This document shows positions 60,568 through 64,000 of a DNA stretch of 64,000 nt, in pieces. A model generated the notes under the pieces. It did not search any database, was not told the DNA's origin, and saw only the letters and a list, made by a program, of their open reading frames with translations. The DNA is from Micromonospora kangleipakensis (GTDB taxonomy: Bacteria > Actinomycetota > Actinomycetes > Mycobacteriales > Micromonosporaceae). The stretch is taken from NCBI RefSeq assembly GCF_004217615.1, contig NZ_SHLD01000001.1, forward strand, positions 2,666,001 to 2,730,000, in the 5' to 3' direction. The number at the start of each line of letters is the position of its first letter. Positions within the stretch are counted from its first letter, which is position 1. The position numbers were made by a program, and so were the translations under genes.

Positions 60568-60695
60568 CGCTCGCCCCCCACGGTCAGATCCGCCCCTTTC
60601 GCGTTCCTTCACGTAGCGTCGCAACCCACACAGCCGACGTCAAAGGCGTGCACGACCGCCAGCAGTTCCTCAAAGCAGAGAATGCCGACAACTAG
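59143..60695 (-). mobile_element. IS605-group insertion (tnpB only) between sbcD and sbcC
   Basis: The segment between the sbcD stop (60696) and the sbcC start (59143) consists of tnpB plus a 128-bp non-coding left end (60568-60695). Ends are approximate: there are no terminal inverted repeats, as expected for this group. The left end contains several short possible hairpins but I cannot define the cleavage site. Confidence 0.75.
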
Positions 60696-61838
60696 TCACA
60701 CCTCCTCGAGGAGCTCGTCGAAGAGCTCCTGGACGCCCTCGTCGGCGTGCCCGCGGCTGCCCAGGTAGTCGGCGAAGAGCTCGCGCGGCGACCGGCCGGC
60801 CCGCTGGGCGGTGCGGGTGCCGCTGCCGGGCGCCGGGACCAGCTCCGGGTCGATCCGGATCTCCAACGCGCGGGGGAGCAGCTCCTGCACCTCCTCGCGC
60901 AGCCCGGCGCGGGGCTGCTCGCGGACGTAGACCCGCAGCCAGCCCTCCGGCGCCTCGACCTCGGCGAGCTGGGCCAGGGTGCCCCGCACGGTGCGCAGCG
61001 GGATGGCACCGGGGACGGGCACCTCCCGGATCTGGGCGGCGGTCCGGGCGGTCACCTCGACGATCGTCACCGAGCCGACGTTCTCCTGCTCGCCGAAGTC
61101 GACGGCGAGGGGGCTGCCGCTGTAGCGCACCGGGCAGGGGCCGATGACCCGCTGGGAGCGGTGCAGGTGGCCGAGCGCCACGTAGTGCGCGGTGCCCGGG
61201 AAGACGGTGGCCGGCACGGCGTAGCCGAGGACGGTGTGCGCGTCCCGCTCGCCGCCGCCGGTGCTCGCCCCGACCACGGTCAGGTGGGCGGTGACCAGGT
61301 GCACCCGGTCGGGCTCGGTGAAGCCCTCGGTGAGCCGGGCGAGGACCCGGCCGAGGTGGTCGGCGTACGTCTGGTTGGCCTCGGCGGCGGTCAGCTCGTA
61401 CATCTCCACCGCGCGGACCGCGTACCGCTGGGACAGGAAGGGCAGCGCGGCGAGCTGCCAGCGCTCGCCGTCGGCGGTGACGCCGTCGATGATGTGCTCG
61501 GCCGGATTGTCCCGGACGCCGCCGCGCAGGGTGATGCCGGCGGCCTCGGCCCAGGGGCGCAGCGCGTCCAGGGCCTGCCCGTTGTCGTGGTTGCCGCCGA
61601 TCGCCACCACGTCCGCGCCGGTGCGCCGCAGCGCGGTCAGCGCCCGGGTCACCAGCCGGGTCGCCTCCGGGGTGGGCGCCGCGGTGTCGTACAGGTCGCC
61701 GGCCACGATGACCAGGTCGGGGCGCTCGGCCCGGGCGATCTCGATCACCTGGGCCAGCACCTGCTTGTGCTCCTCGGCCCGGGACTGCCCCTTGAGCACC
61801 TTGCCGACGTGCCAGTCGGAAGTGTGCAGGATCTTCAT
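60696..61838 (-). CDS. sbcD: Exonuclease SbcD (Mre11-like nuclease)
   Basis: A 380-residue metallophosphoesterase-type nuclease with all five phosphoesterase motifs: ILHTSDWHVGK, VIVAGDLYD, AIGGNHDN, VTAHLTVVG and ALGHLHRSQ. It forms the Mre11-Rad50-like complex with SbcC. GAGGTGA precedes the ATG, which starts 12 bp after the herA stop. The end, ELLEEV then TGA, may be truncated by the tnpB insertion: if the element left the last codons on its far side, the original end would read …EEV-VDR and overlap the sbcC ATG. Confidence 0.95.
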   Translation of the reverse strand: MKILHTSDWHVGKVLKGQSRAEEHKQVLAQVIEIARAERPDLVIVAGDLYDTAAPTPEATRLVTRALTALRRTGADVVAIGGNHDNGQALDALRPWAEAAGITLRGGVRDNPAEHIIDGVTADGERWQLAALPFLSQRYAVRAVEMYELTAAEANQTYADHLGRVLARLTEGFTEPDRVHLVTAHLTVVGASTGGGERDAHTVLGYAVPATVFPGTAHYVALGHLHRSQRVIGPCPVRYSGSPLAVDFGEQENVGSVTIVEVTARTAAQIREVPVPGAIPLRTVRGTLAQLAEVEAPEGWLRVYVREQPRAGLREEVQELLPRALEIRIDPELVPAPGSGTRTAQRAGRSPRELFADYLGSRGHADEGVQELFDELLEEV

Positions 61839-61850
61839 GGCTGGATCACC

Positions 61851-63602
61851 TCAGAACGGGATGTCGTCGTCGGTGGTGGCGCCGGAGCCGACCACGGCGA
61901 ACGGGTCGGCCGACTGGGTGATCGAGCGCAGCGTCTCCGACGGGGCCCGGCCGGCCTCGGAGACCCGGGTCGCCCAGGCCGGGAAGGGGAACTCCAGGCA
62001 GAGCGGGACCGGGATGTCCGGCTGGTTGACGAACATGGTGCCCGGCTTGGCCAGCAGGGCCCGCTGCCGCTGGGCCGGCGGGAGGAAGCCGTACTCGGGG
62101 CGGGATGCCTCGGCCGGGTCGAGCCGGCCGACCACCCGGATCGCCGAGTTGGTGACGATCCGCCGCTCCACCTCGCTCGCTGTCTGCTGCGCGCCGACCA
62201 GGATCACGCCGAGTGAGCGGCCCCGCTCGGCGATGTCCAGCAGCACCTCCTTGATCGGGGAGGAGCCCTCGCGGGGGGCGTACTTGTTGAGCTCGTCGAG
62301 GACGACGAAGAGCAGCGGCTTGGCGGTGCCGGCCTTCTCCTTGCGCTCGAACTCGCTCTTGAGCGTCACGCCGACCACGAAACGCTGGGCCCGGTCGGGG
62401 AGGTTGTGCAGGTCGACGACGGTGACCTGGGCGCTCTCGGCGGTGTTGATCGAGTGCGGGCGGCGGGTCGCCAGGTCGCCCCGGATCAGCCGGCCCAGGT
62501 CCTTCTTGCTGCCGATCAGCCGGCGGGCGAACGCGTTGACGGTGCCGAGCCCGACCGCGCTGCCCGCCCACTCGGACCGGGTCTCGTCGTCGTTGAGCTG
62601 CTCGACGATGTGGTCGACCAGGTCCGCGTACGAGCCCAGCCGGACCCCGTCCAGGCTGACCCCGCCGTCGGCGGGCTGGGCGTACCGGGCCAGGTGGGCG
62701 GCGACCGAGTGGACCACCATCGTGTACTGCTGGCGCTCGTCGTCGGCGTCGGCGAAGACGTACGGCAGCAGCCGGTCCGCGCAGAACTCGGTGAGCGTCC
62801 AGTAGAAGCTGTCCACCCCGGTGAGCCGGCTGCTCACGTCCGGCGTGCCGGAGGAGTCGCCGACCCGGGGCGGGGCGTACACCCGCACGTCGGGGAAGGC
62901 GCCCGCGTCCAGCCCGAGCTTCGCGTACCCGGCCCGGGTGGCGTCGTCGAGCCGGGTGTTGGGGTGGTCGAGGAATAGCAGGTCCTCGCCCTTGACGTTG
63001 AAGATCAGCGCCTTGGCGTTGACCGCGTCGCCGCCGAGCACCCCGGAGCGGAAGACCGAATAGAGCAGGAAGGTCGCGAAGCTGGTCTTGGTGGCCACCC
63101 CGGAGATGCCGGAGATGGAGACGTGCGCGCCCCGGGTGCCGTCGAGGAAGTCGGCGTTGAGGTAGACCGGCACGCCGTCGCGGCCCATGCCCATCGGGAT
63201 GCGCCGTTCCATCCGGTCGAAGTGCAGCGCCCGGGCCCGGGCGTCACCCTCGGCCCGGTGCACCACCGCGCCCGGGGTGGGCGGCACGTAGAACTCGGGG
63301 TCGATCCGGGTGGTGGTGATCTCCGCGGCCTCCTGCACCTGGGCCGGCAGCGTCCCGTCGGCGATGGCGAAGACGTCGGAGTCGAACTGCGCGCCCTCGT
63401 GCCGGGCGCGGACCTGGGTGACCACGCCGGCGATGGTCACCGGTTCCCGGTCGGGCAGCTCGCGGCGGGTGACCACCACGTCGTCGAGCTGGAGGTAGCT
63501 GCCGGGGGCGACGGCGGTCCAGAACGTCAGCGGGGTGGCGTCGGCGGTGCCGAGCACCCGGCCGACCCCGTCGCCGGGGCCGTCGAGCAGGTCGTCGGTC
63601 AT
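61851..63602 (-). CDS. herA: HerA-like DNA translocase ATPase
   Basis: A 583-residue hexameric-ATPase type protein. An N-terminal beta-barrel (HAS-barrel-like, YLQLDDVVVTRRELP…GVVTQVRAR) is followed by a Walker A-type loop GISGVATKTSF (near residue 175), a Walker B LLFVVLDELNKYAP (near residue 437) and an arginine-finger candidate in IAERGRSLGVILVGAQQTASEV. HerA pumps DNA into the NurA nuclease during end resection in archaea. The ATG has GGAG 8 bases upstream. First gene of the operon herA-sbcD-sbcC-nurA. Confidence 0.85.
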   Translation of the reverse strand: MTDDLLDGPGDGVGRVLGTADATPLTFWTAVAPGSYLQLDDVVVTRRELPDREPVTIAGVVTQVRARHEGAQFDSDVFAIADGTLPAQVQEAAEITTTRIDPEFYVPPTPGAVVHRAEGDARARALHFDRMERRIPMGMGRDGVPVYLNADFLDGTRGAHVSISGISGVATKTSFATFLLYSVFRSGVLGGDAVNAKALIFNVKGEDLLFLDHPNTRLDDATRAGYAKLGLDAGAFPDVRVYAPPRVGDSSGTPDVSSRLTGVDSFYWTLTEFCADRLLPYVFADADDERQQYTMVVHSVAAHLARYAQPADGGVSLDGVRLGSYADLVDHIVEQLNDDETRSEWAGSAVGLGTVNAFARRLIGSKKDLGRLIRGDLATRRPHSINTAESAQVTVVDLHNLPDRAQRFVVGVTLKSEFERKEKAGTAKPLLFVVLDELNKYAPREGSSPIKEVLLDIAERGRSLGVILVGAQQTASEVERRIVTNSAIRVVGRLDPAEASRPEYGFLPPAQRQRALLAKPGTMFVNQPDIPVPLCLEFPFPAWATRVSEAGRAPSETLRSITQSADPFAVVGSGATTDDDIPF

Positions 63603-63830
63603 CGGCGGACTCCGGTCAGCTGGTCGTCTCGGTCGCGGGGCACGAGGAGCATCCTGCCCGAGGGATGCGACAGGTTGCCACGCGACGCGGCGGACGCCAC
63701 CCGAGGTCCTCCGTGCCCCTCGCACAACGGGGTCGACCAACCACACCGCGTGTCGGGGTGGCGCGATTCCCGCCCCGGCCGGGCATGATCCGCGAGATCC
63801 TGCAGGGACCGGGGGAAGCGGGGAGCGGAC

Positions 63831-64000
63831 GTGGGATCGAGACGGGGCCGGATGGTGGCGCTGCTCGTCCTCGCCGGGCTGCCGCCGGTGGTCGAGGAGG
63901 CGGCGCTGGTCGTCGTCGGGCTGCACGCCGCCCGGGGACTCGCCCCGCAGGTCACCGCCGTCTGGCCGTACGACTCGTACCACGACCTGCGCTGGCTGCT
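63831..64000 (+). CDS. Start of a membrane protein gene, partial
   Basis: GTG 63831, with GGGGAG 6 bases upstream, opens a frame that runs off the window after 56 complete codons. It begins VGSRRGRMVALLVLAGLPPVVEEAALVVV-type sequence with one hydrophobic segment and continues …APQVTAVWPYDSYHDLRWLL. It looks like an integral membrane protein, but too little is present for a family call. Confidence 0.5.
   Translation, partial: MGSRRGRMVALLVLAGLPPVVEEAALVVVGLHAARGLAPQVTAVWPYDSYHDLRWL

Noticed and set aside
60568..60624. TnpB start at TTG 60624
   Set aside because: Adds Arg/Glu-rich residues not typical of TnpB; GTG 60567 gives the usual VKVTRIAYS-type start with a purine-rich site upstream.

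Overview
The window is very GC-rich, with heavy GTG start usage, many 4-bp ATGA/GTGA stop/start overlaps and many genes that look leaderless. Gene content points to an actinomycete of the family Micromonosporaceae, most likely Micromonospora or a close relative. This is inferred from protein style and from the gene set dxs / fadBA / rnd / DUF3000 / hemE; no database was searched. No rRNA, tRNA or CRISPR array was found.

Layout. 1-789: 3' end of dxs. 0.8-18.2 kb: accessory envelope region with a lipoprotein, three related polytopic membrane proteins, two beta-propeller membrane proteins, a C39-type peptidase, a two-component system, a large secreted malectin-domain protein, a VOC protein and a repeat-rich membrane protein. 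18.5-30.2 kb: housekeeping block with a fatty-acid beta-oxidation pair (fadB, fadA), RNase D, a membrane-anchored trypsin-like protease, a coiled-coil membrane protein, DUF3000, and the coproporphyrin-branch haem genes hemE-hemY-chdC. 30.3-35.6 kb: secreted amidase, acetyltransferase, Cys-rich protein, CBM48 protein, msrB and a stand-alone LigD-type polymerase. 35.7-43.4 kb: four-gene ABC exporter-type operon (two FtsX-like permeases, two ATPases). 43.7-50.5 kb: small genes including a K+ channel, a secreted peptidase-type hydrolase, a LigC-type DNA ligase and an AlkA-like glycosylase. 50.7-54.4 kb: an N-terminally truncated glycosyltransferase, a redox-type lipoprotein and a sigma/anti-sigma pair. 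54.6-63.6 kb: an operon on the minus strand read as herA - sbcD - [tnpB insertion] - sbcC - [4 x 59-bp repeat] - nurA - spermidine-synthase-like gene. The window ends inside a new plus-strand gene.

Most notable features. (1) Three gene junctions that look ancestrally overlapped by ATGA/GTGA carry inserted micro-ORFs whose length (59, 59/60 or 71 bp) exactly keeps a 4-bp stop/start overlap at each step. Between sbcC and nurA there are four identical tandem copies, so translation could pass through a chain of terminate-and-restart steps. The copies between sbcC/nurA and between the response regulator and histidine kinase share sequence; the one between the permeases has a different sequence but the same logic. 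I know of no description of this system. (2) The HerA-Mre11-Rad50-NurA gene order typical of archaeal DNA end resection appears here in an actinomycete and is split by an IS200/IS605-type tnpB. (3) At least ten genes carry a TANNNT/CANNNT box 6-7 nt before the start codon, which is the leaderless-promoter arrangement. (4) Several intergenic palindromes of different families may be terminators or small mobile repeats.
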